From Virgibacillus natechei (GTDB lineage: Bacteria; Bacillota; Bacilli; Bacillales; Amphibacillaceae), in NCBI RefSeq assembly GCF_026013645.1, contig NZ_CP110224.1:3286001-3350000 (forward strand): 64,000 bases of DNA. The letters run 5' to 3'. A program made the translations under genes and the position numbers. The notes below the pieces were generated by a model, which saw nothing but the letters and a program-made list of their open reading frames with translations, did not search any database and was not told where the DNA came from. Positions 37,158 through 47,210 of the stretch are shown piece by piece; position 1 is the first letter of the stretch; the number at the start of each line of letters is the position of its first letter.

Positions 37158-37381
37158 TAGAGTTTGGTAGATTTTACAATTATTTTGCAAATATATGTCT
37201 GTTTTTGTCATTTTAATTAAAAATAATAACATTATCTTCATTTTTACAGTTTAATATATTCCTTATGATATAATACCTTAATTTAGGAATAACTAATGTT
37301 TAAAATAGATATTACTAGGAAATATTATAAAAGTATTATCTTATATTACCCTGGAGTTAATTAAATTGAGGAGAGTGCGAA

Positions 37382-38398
37382 ATGCTAATTGGCTTTATGA
37401 GGAATAACCGTAAACCGTTTCAGATGGTAAGGTTATTAGCAAAATCCAGTAAATATTACAATATTGATATAATATATTTTAGTGTAGCTGATGTAAATAT
37501 TGAGGATAAAACCATAAATGGAAAAATGCTTATAAATAATAAATGGGTTACTAAAGAGGTTCCGTACCACCATTTATTGATATTTCGCCCTATTGTTTTA
37601 AACATGAAAAAGTCTATCAGTTTTTAAAAGAAAACAGCATATTGTCAGTAACAGAAAAAATAGGTACTAAAGATTATGTATATAAAAAAATTAAAGAAGA
37701 AGGTGTGTTTTCTCACCTGATCATACCTACAGGTGAATGCTCTGACTTTGATGATTTCCGTTCCTTTCTTCAACAGCATACCCAAGTTATTTTAAAACCA
37801 AAGAATGGAGTAAAAGGGAAAAATATATACATGGTTTCTATTACCGAAAAAAGCTATACATTAAGCTATCACCAAAATGAAGAGTATGTTTCTAAAAAAG
37901 GACTAAGAGATTTTTTTTATGATTTCATACGTGATAAACAATACATTCAGCAAAAATATATTAATTCCAGAAATAAAGCCGAAGATCCTTTTGACTGCCG
38001 TATTCGCCTTGAAAAGAACGGCAAAGGAAGATGGGAAGTAGCTGTATATCTCATTAGGATTGGCACGAATCAAAAGGTTACTTCAAACACTTCCCAGCGG
38101 CAGTGTGAGTAAACTAGTGCCGTTCTTAAAAACGAATTTCGGGGACAAGATGCCGTCAATTGAAGCTTCAATCAAACAGGTTGCTAAAACTTTGCCTTAT
38201 AAATTGGAAAGTATATTCGACCAACAGTTTGGTTCATTAGGGTTGGATATTGGTATTGGTAAAAATGGTGATCTTTATTTATTTGAAGTAGAAACTGGGC
38301 CAGGAACTGAATTTGGCACGGGGCAAATTGCAATGATAAAAGCAGACTATTATAAATACATTCGTAATAAATTAGAGAAAAAAGAGAGCATTTATTAA
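37382..38398 (+). pseudogene. Frameshifted YheC/YheD-type ATP-grasp gene
   Basis: A good ribosome binding site (GAGGAGAGTGCGAA) and ATG open a frame reading MLIGFMRNNRKPFQMVRLLA. It shifts phase around 37565-37590 into a frame with SILSVTEKIGTKDYVYKKIK and VILKPKNGVKGKNIYM, then again around 38085-38095 into KLVPFLKTNFG...LDIGIGKNGDLYLFEVETGPG. Joined, the parts give about 338 residues with the order of YheC/YheD ATP-grasp proteins (PF14398; spore-coat-associated in Bacillus). Two separate shifts argue for a real pseudogene rather than one read error. It lies between the two wall-hydrolase genes, divergent from the first. Confidence 0.8.
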
Positions 38399-38414
38399 GT
38401 AACTTTGACTTCTT

Positions 38415-38450
38415 AAAAAACAGAGATGAGCCACATGAGAGCCCATCTCT
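38415..38450 (-). terminator. Terminator after the amidase gene
   Basis: On the minus strand AGAGATGGGC pairs with GCTCATCTCT, followed by GTTTTTT. Confidence 0.85.
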
Positions 38451-38465
38451 TAAACGTAACTTATT

Positions 38466-41400
38466 CTATCTTTTCCCTAAATCAAAGGAATGCGCTATTG
38501 CATCAGCTGTAATTTCACCAAGCCAATCACGGTAATTATCTTGCTTTAATAAAGTATTTTCTACAGTATTATCTATAAACAAATACTCTAATAAAATAGC
38601 AGACATATGAGTGTTTCGTAATACACTGAAGTTAGCTTCTTTCGTTCCTCGATCAGTTACACCTAATTCATTAATTAAATATTGATGCATTTGATTTTGT
38701 TTTTCGCTTGTATTACTTGATACACCGCCATTATATATATAACTTTCAAAACCGCTTGCAGATCCATTAAAGGCATTATTATGGATACTGACGAAGTAAT
38801 CAGCGCCCCAGCCATTAGCCATTTCTGCTCTATCTTCCAGCTCTATAAATGTATCTGTTTCGCGTGAAAGTTTTACATCTACACCTAAGTATTGGTTTTC
38901 TAATACATTTGCGGCTTCTAATGCTATGTCAAGGACAACATTTTTCTCTAGTAATCCATACCCTATGCCACCTGAATCACGGCCACCATGGCCTGGATCT
39001 AGGAAGATTTTAACTATGTTATCTTCTATAGTATTTAGTGTTGTCTGATCAGCGATCCCCGTCACAGGTAAACCATAGGAAGCTTGAAAATCCTCTACTA
39101 CGCCTGCTGTCACACTTCCATAGAATTGAGTTGGATTTGACCAATTCGCAAAACCTAATACAGTTAAATCTTCTTTCAATTTTACGACAGAATCACCTTT
39201 ATCCCCATTTTGATATGGTGGTAGAGCTTCCGCAATTTTATCTAGCGTCGCAGAATCCGCAATACCTGTTACTGACAGATTGTAATAGTCTTGGAAATCC
39301 TCTACTACGCCTGCTGTTACGCTGCCATAGTATTGGCTCGGACTAGACCAATTCGCAAAGCCGAGTGCAGTTAAATCTTCTTTTAACTCTACGATATGCT
39401 CACCACTATCGCCATCTTGATAACGCGGATCTTGGGATAATGCTTCCTCTATAGTAGTTAATGTATTAGCATCGGCTATACCGTCGACTGTCAGATCATA
39501 AGCTTCCTGGAAGTCCTCTACCACGTTAGCTGTTATGCTGCCATAGTATTGACTCGGGGTAGACCAGCTTGCAAAGCCTAACTCTACCAAATCTTCTTTC
39601 AGTTTTACAACTGGGGCACCTCTATCTCCACTTTGGTACGGTGGTGACAAAACATCTGCAATTTTATCCCGAGTTGTAGAATCTGCAATACCTGTTATTG
39701 GTAGGTTGTAATAATCTTGGAGATCCTCTACAACGTCTGCTGTTATACTGCCATAGTTTTGACTTGGGCTAGACCAATTTGCAAAGCCGAGTGCAGTTAA
39801 ATCTTCTTTTAACTCTACGATATGCTCACCACTATCGCCATCCTGATAGCGCGGGTCCTGGGTTAGTACTTCCTCTATTTTCGCTAATGTGTTAGCCCCG
39901 GCTATACCGTCGACTGTCAAACTGTAAGCTCCTTGGAAATCCTCTACGACGTCTGCTGTTACATTCCCATAGTATTGACTCGGATTAGACCAACTTGCAA
40001 AGCCTAGTTCTACCAAGTCTTCTTTCAGTTTTACGACTGGGTCACCTCTATCTCCACTTTGATACGGTGGTGACAGAACGTCTGCAATTTTATCCCGAGT
40101 TGTAGAATCTGCAATACCTGTTATTGGTAGGTTGTAATAATCTTGGAGATCCTCTACAACGTCTGCTGTTATACTGCCATAGTATTGGCTCGGACTAGAC
40201 CAATTCGCAAAGCCGAGTGCAGTTAAATCTTCTTTTAACTCTACGATATGCTCACCACTATCGCCATCTTGATAACGCGGATCTTGGGATAATGCTTCCT
40301 CTATAGTAGTTAATGTATTAGCATCGGCTATACCGTCGACTGTCAGATCATAAGCTTCCTGGAAGTCCTCTACCACGTTAGCTGTTATGCTGCCATAGTA
40401 TTGACTCGGGGTAGACCAGCTTGCAAAGCCTAACTCTACCAAATCTTCTTTCAGTTTTACAACTGGGGCACCTCTATCTCCACTTTGGTACGGTGGTGAC
40501 AAAACATCTGCAATTTTATCCCGAGTTGTAGAATCTGCAATACCTGTTATTGGTAGGTTGTAATAATCTTGGAGATCCTCTACAACGTCTGCTGTTATAC
40601 TGCCATAGTTTTGACTTGGGCTAGACCAATTTGCAAAGCCGAGTGCAGTTAAATCTTCTTTTAACTCTACGATATGCTCACCACTATCGCCATCCTGATA
40701 GCGCGGGTCCTGGGTTAGTACTTCCTCTATTTTCGCTAATGTGTTAGCCCCGGCTATACCGTCGACTGTCAAACTGTAAGCTCCTTGGAAATCCTCTACG
40801 ACGTCTGCTGTTACATTCCCATAGTATTGACTCGGATTAGACCAACTTGCAAAGCCTAGTTCTACCAAGTCTTCTTTCAGTTTTACGACTGGGTCACCTC
40901 TATCTCCACTTTGATACGGTGGTGACAGAACGTCTGCAATTTTATCCTGGGTTGCAGTATCCGCAATACCTGTTACAGGCAAGTCGTAATAGTCTTGAAA
41001 ATCCTCTACAACACCTGCTGTTACACTGCCATAGTGTTGGCTTGGACTAGACCAATTTGCAAAGCCTAGTGTAGTTAAGTCTTCTTTTAAATCTAATAAG
41101 TGTTGGCCACTATCACCATCTTGATAGAGTGGTGTTCCGGCGTTAATATTGTTTTTCAGGATTCTTGCTTCGTTAGCTTGCCCTTCCGAATCCTCAGTCT
41201 CTTCATCTACCCCACTATCAGAATCATTGTGCTCTCCAGTAGTATCTTCATCTGTACTATTTTCTGATTCTGATTTTGGTTTTTCTTCCTGTTCAGTACT
41301 TTCTACTTCATTATCCGGTATTTCTTCTTTTTTAGCTTCACCTGATTCACCTGTTGTCTGATCAGATGTTCCTTCACCTTCTAATTCCACTTCTCCTTGT

Positions 41401-41531
41401 TCACCGGTATTTTCTTCTGTGGCTTCTACATCGCCTGGTGGTACACCCTCGGTTGCTATTGCTACGTGTGGACTAAAGTGGAATAAGGAAAATACTAATA
41501 AGAATAGAATCATAGAATTTCTTACCTTCAC
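38466..41531 (-). CDS. Giant secreted wall hydrolase: ten PG-binding repeats plus N-acetylmuramoyl-L-alanine amidase
   Basis: Secreted protein of 1021 residues, sister of the 33591 protein with the same leader (MKVRNS...VFSLFHFSPH) and acidic linker (to about 132). Ten PG-binding repeats follow (about 134-840). The C-terminus is instead an Amidase_3 domain that cuts the amide between muramic acid and the stem peptide. Zinc and catalytic residues: His in IFLDPGHGGRDSG, Glu in LLEKNVVLD, His in FVSIHNNAF, Glu in ILLEYLFIDN. The start is GTG, after GGGAGGTGA. Paralogue with exchanged catalytic domain. Confidence 0.93.
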   Translation of the reverse strand: MKVRNSMILFLLVFSLFHFSPHVAIATEGVPPGDVEATEENTGEQGEVELEGEGTSDQTTGESGEAKKEEIPDNEVESTEQEEKPKSESENSTDEDTTGEHNDSDSGVDEETEDSEGQANEARILKNNINAGTPLYQDGDSGQHLLDLKEDLTTLGFANWSSPSQHYGSVTAGVVEDFQDYYDLPVTGIADTATQDKIADVLSPPYQSGDRGDPVVKLKEDLVELGFASWSNPSQYYGNVTADVVEDFQGAYSLTVDGIAGANTLAKIEEVLTQDPRYQDGDSGEHIVELKEDLTALGFANWSSPSQNYGSITADVVEDLQDYYNLPITGIADSTTRDKIADVLSPPYQSGDRGAPVVKLKEDLVELGFASWSTPSQYYGSITANVVEDFQEAYDLTVDGIADANTLTTIEEALSQDPRYQDGDSGEHIVELKEDLTALGFANWSSPSQYYGSITADVVEDLQDYYNLPITGIADSTTRDKIADVLSPPYQSGDRGDPVVKLKEDLVELGFASWSNPSQYYGNVTADVVEDFQGAYSLTVDGIAGANTLAKIEEVLTQDPRYQDGDSGEHIVELKEDLTALGFANWSSPSQNYGSITADVVEDLQDYYNLPITGIADSTTRDKIADVLSPPYQSGDRGAPVVKLKEDLVELGFASWSTPSQYYGSITANVVEDFQEAYDLTVDGIADANTLTTIEEALSQDPRYQDGDSGEHIVELKEDLTALGFANWSSPSQYYGSVTAGVVEDFQDYYNLSVTGIADSATLDKIAEALPPYQNGDKGDSVVKLKEDLTVLGFANWSNPTQFYGSVTAGVVEDFQASYGLPVTGIADQTTLNTIEDNIVKIFLDPGHGGRDSGGIGYGLLEKNVVLDIALEAANVLENQYLGVDVKLSRETDTFIELEDRAEMANGWGADYFVSIHNNAFNGSASGFESYIYNGGVSSNTSEKQNQMHQYLINELGVTDRGTKEANFSVLRNTHMSAILLEYLFIDNTVENTLLKQDNYRDWLGEITADAIAHSFDLGKR
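39430..41000 (-). repeat. 852-bp internal duplication in the amidase gene
   Basis: A block of four PG-binding repeats is duplicated with an 852-base offset (for example 39651 and 40503), nearly identical, including variants such as SPSQNYGS shared only between the two blocks. Confidence 0.85.
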
Positions 41532-41573
41532 CTTAGTTTCACCTCCCTATTGTTATATTTTTACTACCATTAT

Positions 41574-41602
41574 AGTATCGGTTATTATACGAGTTAATTC
41601 AA
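41574..41602 (-). promoter_or_regulatory. Promoter of the amidase gene
   Basis: On the minus strand TTGAAT (41597-41602) and GATACT (41574-41579), 17-base spacer. Sequence context is shared with the glucosaminidase promoter. Confidence 0.6.
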
Positions 41603-41662
41603 TAGATTTTGTTGAATCCCATATGAATTTGTGATTTTTTGACGTTTGAGAAGAAATGATAC

Positions 41663-41698
41663 TAAAAAGAGATAAGCAGTTTTTATCAGCTCACCTCT
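41663..41698 (-). terminator. Terminator after ATP-grasp paralogue 1
   Basis: On the minus strand AGAGGTGAGC pairs with GCTTATCTCT (G-U pairs), followed by TTTTTAG. Confidence 0.8.
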
Positions 41699-41733
41699 TA
41701 GGTAATTTGTATTTATAGAACCGGAAACGATTA

Positions 41734-43494
41734 TTATCTTTTTCGATTAATTAAACTTGTGATTTTTCTTAATGGTTTAGTAATTCGCCATGAACGGCTC
41801 TTTTGAATCGTTAAATATTTCTGTTCAAAGAACTTAATTTCTTGTACTGCATCCTTTTTCTCTTCTTCTAATTTTTTCTTTTCTTTAACAACATTATCCT
41901 TTTCTTTCTTTATCTTCACTTTTTGTCGTTTAAATGTTTCTTTTTCGCGTTTTAGCCTTGAAATATCTTGATTGAGACTTTCTATTCTATCTTCCACTTC
42001 TTGTTTTTGTTTTTTTAATTTATTATTTGACTTTTTTTCACTATTCAATGCAGCTTTAAGTTCAGCTTTTGATTCCCTTTGAATTTCAAATCCAATTTTC
42101 ACTGGTTTTTCCCAAGGATATTCTTCAACTTTATTCACTTTTGCATCCGCTGGCCCTTGATAGCATATATCTTTGAAATTATCTACCTTATCTTTGTCTG
42201 TACTTGCAACTACCACCATTGTTTTTCCATATTCGATTCTTTTTGTATAACCGTGCAATTGATATTGTAAAGCCTTCTTTCTTACCCAAGCTTTGTAACC
42301 TACTCCTGTTATTTCTCCATAGACAATATACTTTTTGCCATATGTTTTTTCTAATGAAGGAGGAGGTAAAACCTTCAACTGCTTCGTTGATATATTATTA
42401 AGTGGTGCTAATAAACTGTCAAAATCGAAATAAAGATTTGTCTTTCTTGAATTTATTGTTTCAGGAAAATAATAATCAATTATTGGCTTTATTACATCAC
42501 GAGCTTCTCCTTCCATTGGAAATAGATGTAGACCTAACATAGGCTTAGTGTTAATTTCAATTATAACTCCAGAGTTATTTTCCTTATCAACAATCATATC
42601 TAATCCACATATATCTAAACCTGGGACCGCCTGAGACGCCCTACTAGCCATATCTCTTAATTCATTAGTCAACTGATCGGTTACATCAATCGGGTCCCCA
42701 CCTGTAGAAACATTACTCTTGCTTCTTAGAAAAATTCTTTCCCCATCTTTTGGTATGCTTTCTAATTGATAACCTAGAGACTGAATTGAATTTAATACCT
42801 CTTTATCAATCTTAATAGTTTTTTTAGAAAGATTTGGATTAATCTTTTTCTCTTTATTTTTTAATGTTATTAACTCCTCAATGGTTTTTTTTCCATTTCC
42901 CGTCACATTTGCTGGAATTCTATTGACAGCACCTATTACTTCCCCATTAATAAGTAAAATGCGGTATTCTACCCCTGGTATATACTTCTCTACTATCACG
43001 TCTTGATAATTAAGGTCGTCACGTACATGAATTAAAGACTCTTTTAATTCTTCTTCGGAATTTATATTGGAGAATACTCCTTTTCCAGCATTTAAATTTG
43101 TGGGTTTTAGAACGACAGGGTATCCCATCCGTTTTGCATAGCTTAAAATTTCCGTGATGCTACAAATTACTTCAAATCTCTTTCCTTCTGGCACAGAAAC
43201 TCCCGCTTTTGTTAAATACCTTTTTGTTTCATCCTTATTCTCACATATTTTATCTGCTTCATTCGATAATTTATCTCCTTTAGATCCTTCAAATTTACTT
43301 TCTCTTCCCTTAAAATTTAAAGAATATCGGACTAACACTTTATTATCCATGTTGTCAATGTTAAAAAAGTTTATCGTTATACCTCGTCTCCATGCTTCCA
43401 ATGCAATAAAATACATACTAAGTTTATTTCCATACCCTTCTACAGGGACAGCGTATTGTAAATGTTTAAACCAATTTACGTTCTGCTTTGCCAT
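41734..43494 (-). CDS. ATP-grasp / acylphosphatase-like fusion protein, paralogue 1 (long coiled coil)
   Basis: A 586-residue protein without signal peptide. Residues about 1-90: family-specific region (LSMYFIALEAWRRGI). About 95-340: ATP-grasp domain like the amino-acid-ligating domain of cyanophycin synthetase (VVLKPTNLNAGKGVFSNI, RIPANVTGNGKKTIEELI, SNVSTGGDPIDVTDQL, VIIEINTKP with metal-binding Glu and Asn). Then an acylphosphatase-like domain (YGEITGVGYKAWV) whose catalytic Arg and Asn are replaced, and a charged coiled coil of about 100 residues ending in SRSWRITKPLRK. The ATG at 43494 has GGAGAT upstream. Substrate unknown; amide or peptide ligation on a wall polymer is inferred. Confidence 0.8.
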   Translation of the reverse strand: MAKQNVNWFKHLQYAVPVEGYGNKLSMYFIALEAWRRGITINFFNIDNMDNKVLVRYSLNFKGRESKFEGSKGDKLSNEADKICENKDETKRYLTKAGVSVPEGKRFEVICSITEILSYAKRMGYPVVLKPTNLNAGKGVFSNINSEEELKESLIHVRDDLNYQDVIVEKYIPGVEYRILLINGEVIGAVNRIPANVTGNGKKTIEELITLKNKEKKINPNLSKKTIKIDKEVLNSIQSLGYQLESIPKDGERIFLRSKSNVSTGGDPIDVTDQLTNELRDMASRASQAVPGLDICGLDMIVDKENNSGVIIEINTKPMLGLHLFPMEGEARDVIKPIIDYYFPETINSRKTNLYFDFDSLLAPLNNISTKQLKVLPPPSLEKTYGKKYIVYGEITGVGYKAWVRKKALQYQLHGYTKRIEYGKTMVVVASTDKDKVDNFKDICYQGPADAKVNKVEEYPWEKPVKIGFEIQRESKAELKAALNSEKKSNNKLKKQKQEVEDRIESLNQDISRLKREKETFKRQKVKIKKEKDNVVKEKKKLEEEKKDAVQEIKFFEQKYLTIQKSRSWRITKPLRKITSLINRKR

Positions 43495-43518
43495 TTTAAA
43501 CCATCTCCAATTCAGCAA

Positions 43519-43774
43519 TCTTATAGGAATAATTATTATTCCTATCGTTTTTGATAGCTTTGGTCTTTTTATTTAGAAAAAAAGGACTCGTATTTATACG
43601 TGTCCACAACAGCTTAACATTATCATTCCGAGACAGATCACTCTCATTAACATTTACAAAACTCCGGATCCTTATCCAAACTAAAAGTACCTACCTATTT
43701 CACATATATATTCTTAATTTATATATAAATTAAGGGTATTACTAAATAATTTAAACTAAACTTTACTAGCCCTT
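43519..43774. other. Intergenic region between paralogues 1 and 2
   Basis: 256 bases; contains the terminator of paralogue 2 (43576-43605) and an AT-rich stretch with a palindrome-like AATTTATATATAAATT. The terminator implies paralogue 1 has its own promoter here, not clearly seen. Confidence 0.5.
43576..43605 (-). terminator. Terminator after ATP-grasp paralogue 2
   Basis: On the minus strand GGACACGTA pairs with TACGAGTCC (one A-A mismatch), followed by TTTTTTTC. It lies 170 bases beyond the stop. Confidence 0.7.
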
Positions 43775-45364
43775 TTATTTGGACCTTATAAACCTTTTCA
43801 CTATATCTAATACATTCCTTAGAGGGGACGTGTACCTCCATAGTCTACTACCTTTTATCTGGCTATATCTTTTTCTGAAAAAATCTCTTTCTTTTTCAAT
43901 CTCTTCTTTTTCCTTTTCGATTTGCTTAACTTCTTCAATAGTTAAACTTCTATTGATTTCAAATCCTATCTTTATTGGTGAATGCCAATCCTGTTCAACA
44001 ACTTCTGTAACTTGGGATTTTTTATTACCTTCTAAACAAATACTTTTAAATTCACTTACTTCTTTTTCATCTGTTGATGCAACTACTACAGAAATATCAC
44101 CATTTCCCAGGTCTTCTGCAAATCCATGCATACGACTTAGTAATGCCTGCCTTTTAATCCATACTTTATACCCTACGTTTTGCACTTTTCCAGATATAAT
44201 ATATTTTTTTGCATATACCTTACCTACGGGAAGTGAAGACACCTCAACGGTTGTTGCTGTTCTGTTTTCCAAAGGTTCCAATATACTATTAAAGTCAAAA
44301 TAAAGATCAGATCTATCAATATCTTTCGTCTCAGGGAAATAATAATCAACTATTTCTTTAGGTAGATCCCGAGGTTTCCCTTGTACTGGGAATAAATGAC
44401 CACCTAGACCTGGCTTAGTATTAGCCTCTATAATTACTCCTGAATCATTTTCACTATTAACAATCATATCCATCCCACTTACAGTTAATCCAGGTATCGC
44501 GTTCGTGCCATCTATCGCAATTTGTTTTAATTCAGGTGATAACACATCAGTCAAGTCTACAGAGTCTCCTCCTGTAGAAAGATTACTGGTTAACCTCAAA
44601 GGTACAACTTCACCTTCTTTAGGTACACTTTTTAAGGTATAGTTATTTGAATGAAGCAAATCAATTACTGTTTTATCAATTTTTATATTCCTACTTTTTA
44701 AATGAGGATTTGCTTTCCGTTCATTATTTTTATTTCTTACTAATTCTCTAATCGTATCAACCCCATTACCGATTACATTTGCCGGAACTCTGTTAAGAGC
44801 GCCAACAACCTTATTATCAACGACAACAACCCGGTATTCATTTCCAGCTACATAAGTTTCTACCATAACCTCTAGATAATCTAGTTCATAACGAACATAA
44901 TTTAAAGCATCTTTAAAAGCGTCTAAACTATGAATATTAGAGAAGACACCTTTGCCCCCATTTGCATTTATTGGTTTTAATACTAAAGGGAACCCCAGTT
45001 CATTTGCGTAATCTATTATTTCTTTATCCTCGACATCTTCAGAAAAACTTTTCCCTTTTGGTATTGGAACACCAGCTTTTGATAGATATTCTTTTGTGAG
45101 ATATTTGTCGTCACAAATTTCGTAGGCCAAATCTGTAATCTTATCGCCTTTAGATGACTCAAACCGATGCTCTTTATCTTCGGAGCTAAGTGAGTATCTG
45201 ATTTTTAATTTATTTTCAGGATTGTCAATGGTATAAAACTTTAGCTTAAGCCCTCTTCTCCAACCTTCCAAAGCTATTGTATACATGCTTAATTTCTTAC
45301 CATATCCAGTAACTGGTACCGCATTTTTAAGATGCGGCAACCATTTAACTTCAGTTCCCTCCAT
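43775..45364 (-). CDS. ATP-grasp / acylphosphatase-like fusion protein, paralogue 2
   Basis: A 529-residue protein, same build as paralogue 1. N-terminal WLPHLKNAVPVTGYGKKLSMY, ATP-grasp with VLKPINANGGKGVFSNI, RVPANVIGNGVDTIREL and VIIEANTKPGLGGHLFP, acylphosphatase-like part SGKVQNVGYKVWI (catalytic Arg replaced by Lys, Asn by Asp), short helical tail ending GSRLWRYTSPLRN. AGGAGGAAAGAGCG precedes the ATG. The Glu-x-Asn metal motif is kept, so ligase activity is likely; acylphosphatase activity is not. Confidence 0.8.
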   Translation of the reverse strand: MEGTEVKWLPHLKNAVPVTGYGKKLSMYTIALEGWRRGLKLKFYTIDNPENKLKIRYSLSSEDKEHRFESSKGDKITDLAYEICDDKYLTKEYLSKAGVPIPKGKSFSEDVEDKEIIDYANELGFPLVLKPINANGGKGVFSNIHSLDAFKDALNYVRYELDYLEVMVETYVAGNEYRVVVVDNKVVGALNRVPANVIGNGVDTIRELVRNKNNERKANPHLKSRNIKIDKTVIDLLHSNNYTLKSVPKEGEVVPLRLTSNLSTGGDSVDLTDVLSPELKQIAIDGTNAIPGLTVSGMDMIVNSENDSGVIIEANTKPGLGGHLFPVQGKPRDLPKEIVDYYFPETKDIDRSDLYFDFNSILEPLENRTATTVEVSSLPVGKVYAKKYIISGKVQNVGYKVWIKRQALLSRMHGFAEDLGNGDISVVVASTDEKEVSEFKSICLEGNKKSQVTEVVEQDWHSPIKIGFEINRSLTIEEVKQIEKEKEEIEKERDFFRKRYSQIKGSRLWRYTSPLRNVLDIVKRFIRSK

Positions 45365-45541
45365 CGCTCTTTCCTCCTAAAATGTCTACTTCAATCTTAC
45401 ATAATTTATATATAATCTCGATTAAGAAGCTAACTACTTTTAAACTAACATCAACTATTTCCTATATAACAGGACATTACACGCTAAGATTAACAGATCT
45501 ATTTCAGAATTTAAATTCCAATTATTACCATCATAGCATTG

Positions 45542-47152
45542 TTAGCGTGACCTCACTTCTCTTATTTTACCTCCTAAATAACGAAGAGGTGATGTTAATT
45601 TCCAAATACGGCTTTTCTGAACCATTTTTATTCTATTTCCAATCCGATTTTGTTCTTTTTCAACCAACTTAAGCTCTTTTTTTATGTCCTGTATCTTAAT
45701 TTCCAACTCTCTAACACTCATAGAGTTATATTCATTCATTAGTTCAAAGCCTATCTTGATTGGAAGTTTCCAATCTTCTTCGGAAATACTCGAAATTTGA
45801 GATTGTAGTATTTTGTGATTTAGTATAGTCAAAAATTCGTCAGCATCTGCCTGGGTCTCGCCAGCTATTACAACTTCTATATTCTCATCATCAATCCTTC
45901 TAATAAAGCCATTTAAATTACTTTCAAACACTTTTCTTTGAAGCCATTGATGATATCGTATAGGTTCTATATCACCTGAAATTAAATACCTTTTTGCTAC
46001 AAGTTTCTTATTAATGAGTGGTGCAACTACTACCTCTCTTGTCGTTCCACCTGCTAAAGTATCTTGAATACTTCTAAAGTCAAAATAAACATTTGCATCC
46101 TCAGTAGATATTCCTTTTGTTTCAGGAAAATAAAAATCAATAATTTTTTTTGGTATATCCTTTGCTTTACCCTCCACAGGGAATAAATGGGATCCTATAC
46201 CGGGTCTAGTATTAAGTTCTAGTACCATGCTTGTATCATTTTCTTTATTAATTATCATATCAACACCGCAATGCGTTAATCCTGGTATAGCTTTCACTGC
46301 ATTAATTGCAATACCTCTTTGTTCAGTTGTTAGTTCTGAAGTAACTTCTATGGGGTCTCCCCCAGTTGTGATGTTGCTGGTTTTTCTAAGGAAAATTCTT
46401 TCTCCTGCTTTAGGTATGCTATCCAAGCTATACCCTGCAGCTTGAATTAGCTTTTTGACTTCCGAATCAACTTTTATAGGCCGAAAATATAAATGGGGAA
46501 TATTCTTTCTAAATTGGTTTTTAGCTTCAATTAATTTATTAATTGTATTTATGCCATCTCCAACTACATTGGCAGATCTTCTTTGTACGGCTCCTATAAC
46601 CTTGCCTTCAAGCACGTAAACGCGTACCTCATCTCCCATTACAAATTGCTCAACCACTACATTTTTAAATCCCAACTCATTTCGATTATAAGCCAACGCA
46701 TTCTTTAGTTCTGTGTTAGTTTTAATATTGACGATTACTCCTTTACCACCGTAACCATCAATTGGTTTTAACACTACTGGAAAGTTAATTGATTGCCCAA
46801 ATTTAATTATTTCTTCTTCTGTTTTATCTGAATCAAATCCTCTTCCCTGGGGTACTGGTATTCCAGAATTATTTAAGCGCATTTTTGTCAAACTCTTGTC
46901 GTCACAGATTGTAATTGCCTCAACAGAATTCTTATCCCCACCAGCGCCATCAAAATGATGAACTCTATCTTTATAACTCAAGGAGTATTGAATATCAGGT
47001 TTATTGTTGTTATTATATTTATAAAACTTTAGGTTTAATCCTCTTCTCCATCCTTCTAAAGCTATTGTATACATACTAATCCTATTTCTTTGTGCTTCAA
47101 TAGGTATTGTATTTATAAGATGTGGTAACCAACCTTTTTGAGTATATCCCAC
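45542..47152 (-). CDS. ATP-grasp / acylphosphatase-like fusion protein, paralogue 3
   Basis: A 536-residue protein of the same build: GWLPHLINTIPIEAQRNRISMY, ATP-grasp with VVLKPIDGYGGKGVIVNI, RSANVVGDGINTINKLIE and VLELNTRPGIGSHLFPV, acylphosphatase-like SGDIEPIRYHQWL (catalytic Arg replaced by His), tail KSRIWKLTSPLRYLGG. The GTG at 47152 is chosen because GGAAGGAAG lies seven bases upstream; a TTG six codons earlier has no such site. Confidence 0.78.
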   Translation of the reverse strand: MGYTQKGWLPHLINTIPIEAQRNRISMYTIALEGWRRGLNLKFYKYNNNNKPDIQYSLSYKDRVHHFDGAGGDKNSVEAITICDDKSLTKMRLNNSGIPVPQGRGFDSDKTEEEIIKFGQSINFPVVLKPIDGYGGKGVIVNIKTNTELKNALAYNRNELGFKNVVVEQFVMGDEVRVYVLEGKVIGAVQRRSANVVGDGINTINKLIEAKNQFRKNIPHLYFRPIKVDSEVKKLIQAAGYSLDSIPKAGERIFLRKTSNITTGGDPIEVTSELTTEQRGIAINAVKAIPGLTHCGVDMIINKENDTSMVLELNTRPGIGSHLFPVEGKAKDIPKKIIDFYFPETKGISTEDANVYFDFRSIQDTLAGGTTREVVVAPLINKKLVAKRYLISGDIEPIRYHQWLQRKVFESNLNGFIRRIDDENIEVVIAGETQADADEFLTILNHKILQSQISSISEEDWKLPIKIGFELMNEYNSMSVRELEIKIQDIKKELKLVEKEQNRIGNRIKMVQKSRIWKLTSPLRYLGGKIREVRSR

Positions 47153-47210
47153 TAAAATACTTCCTTCCAATTCTTTTAAAAATGTTTAACGGATTTCCAA
47201 TGCACCCATT

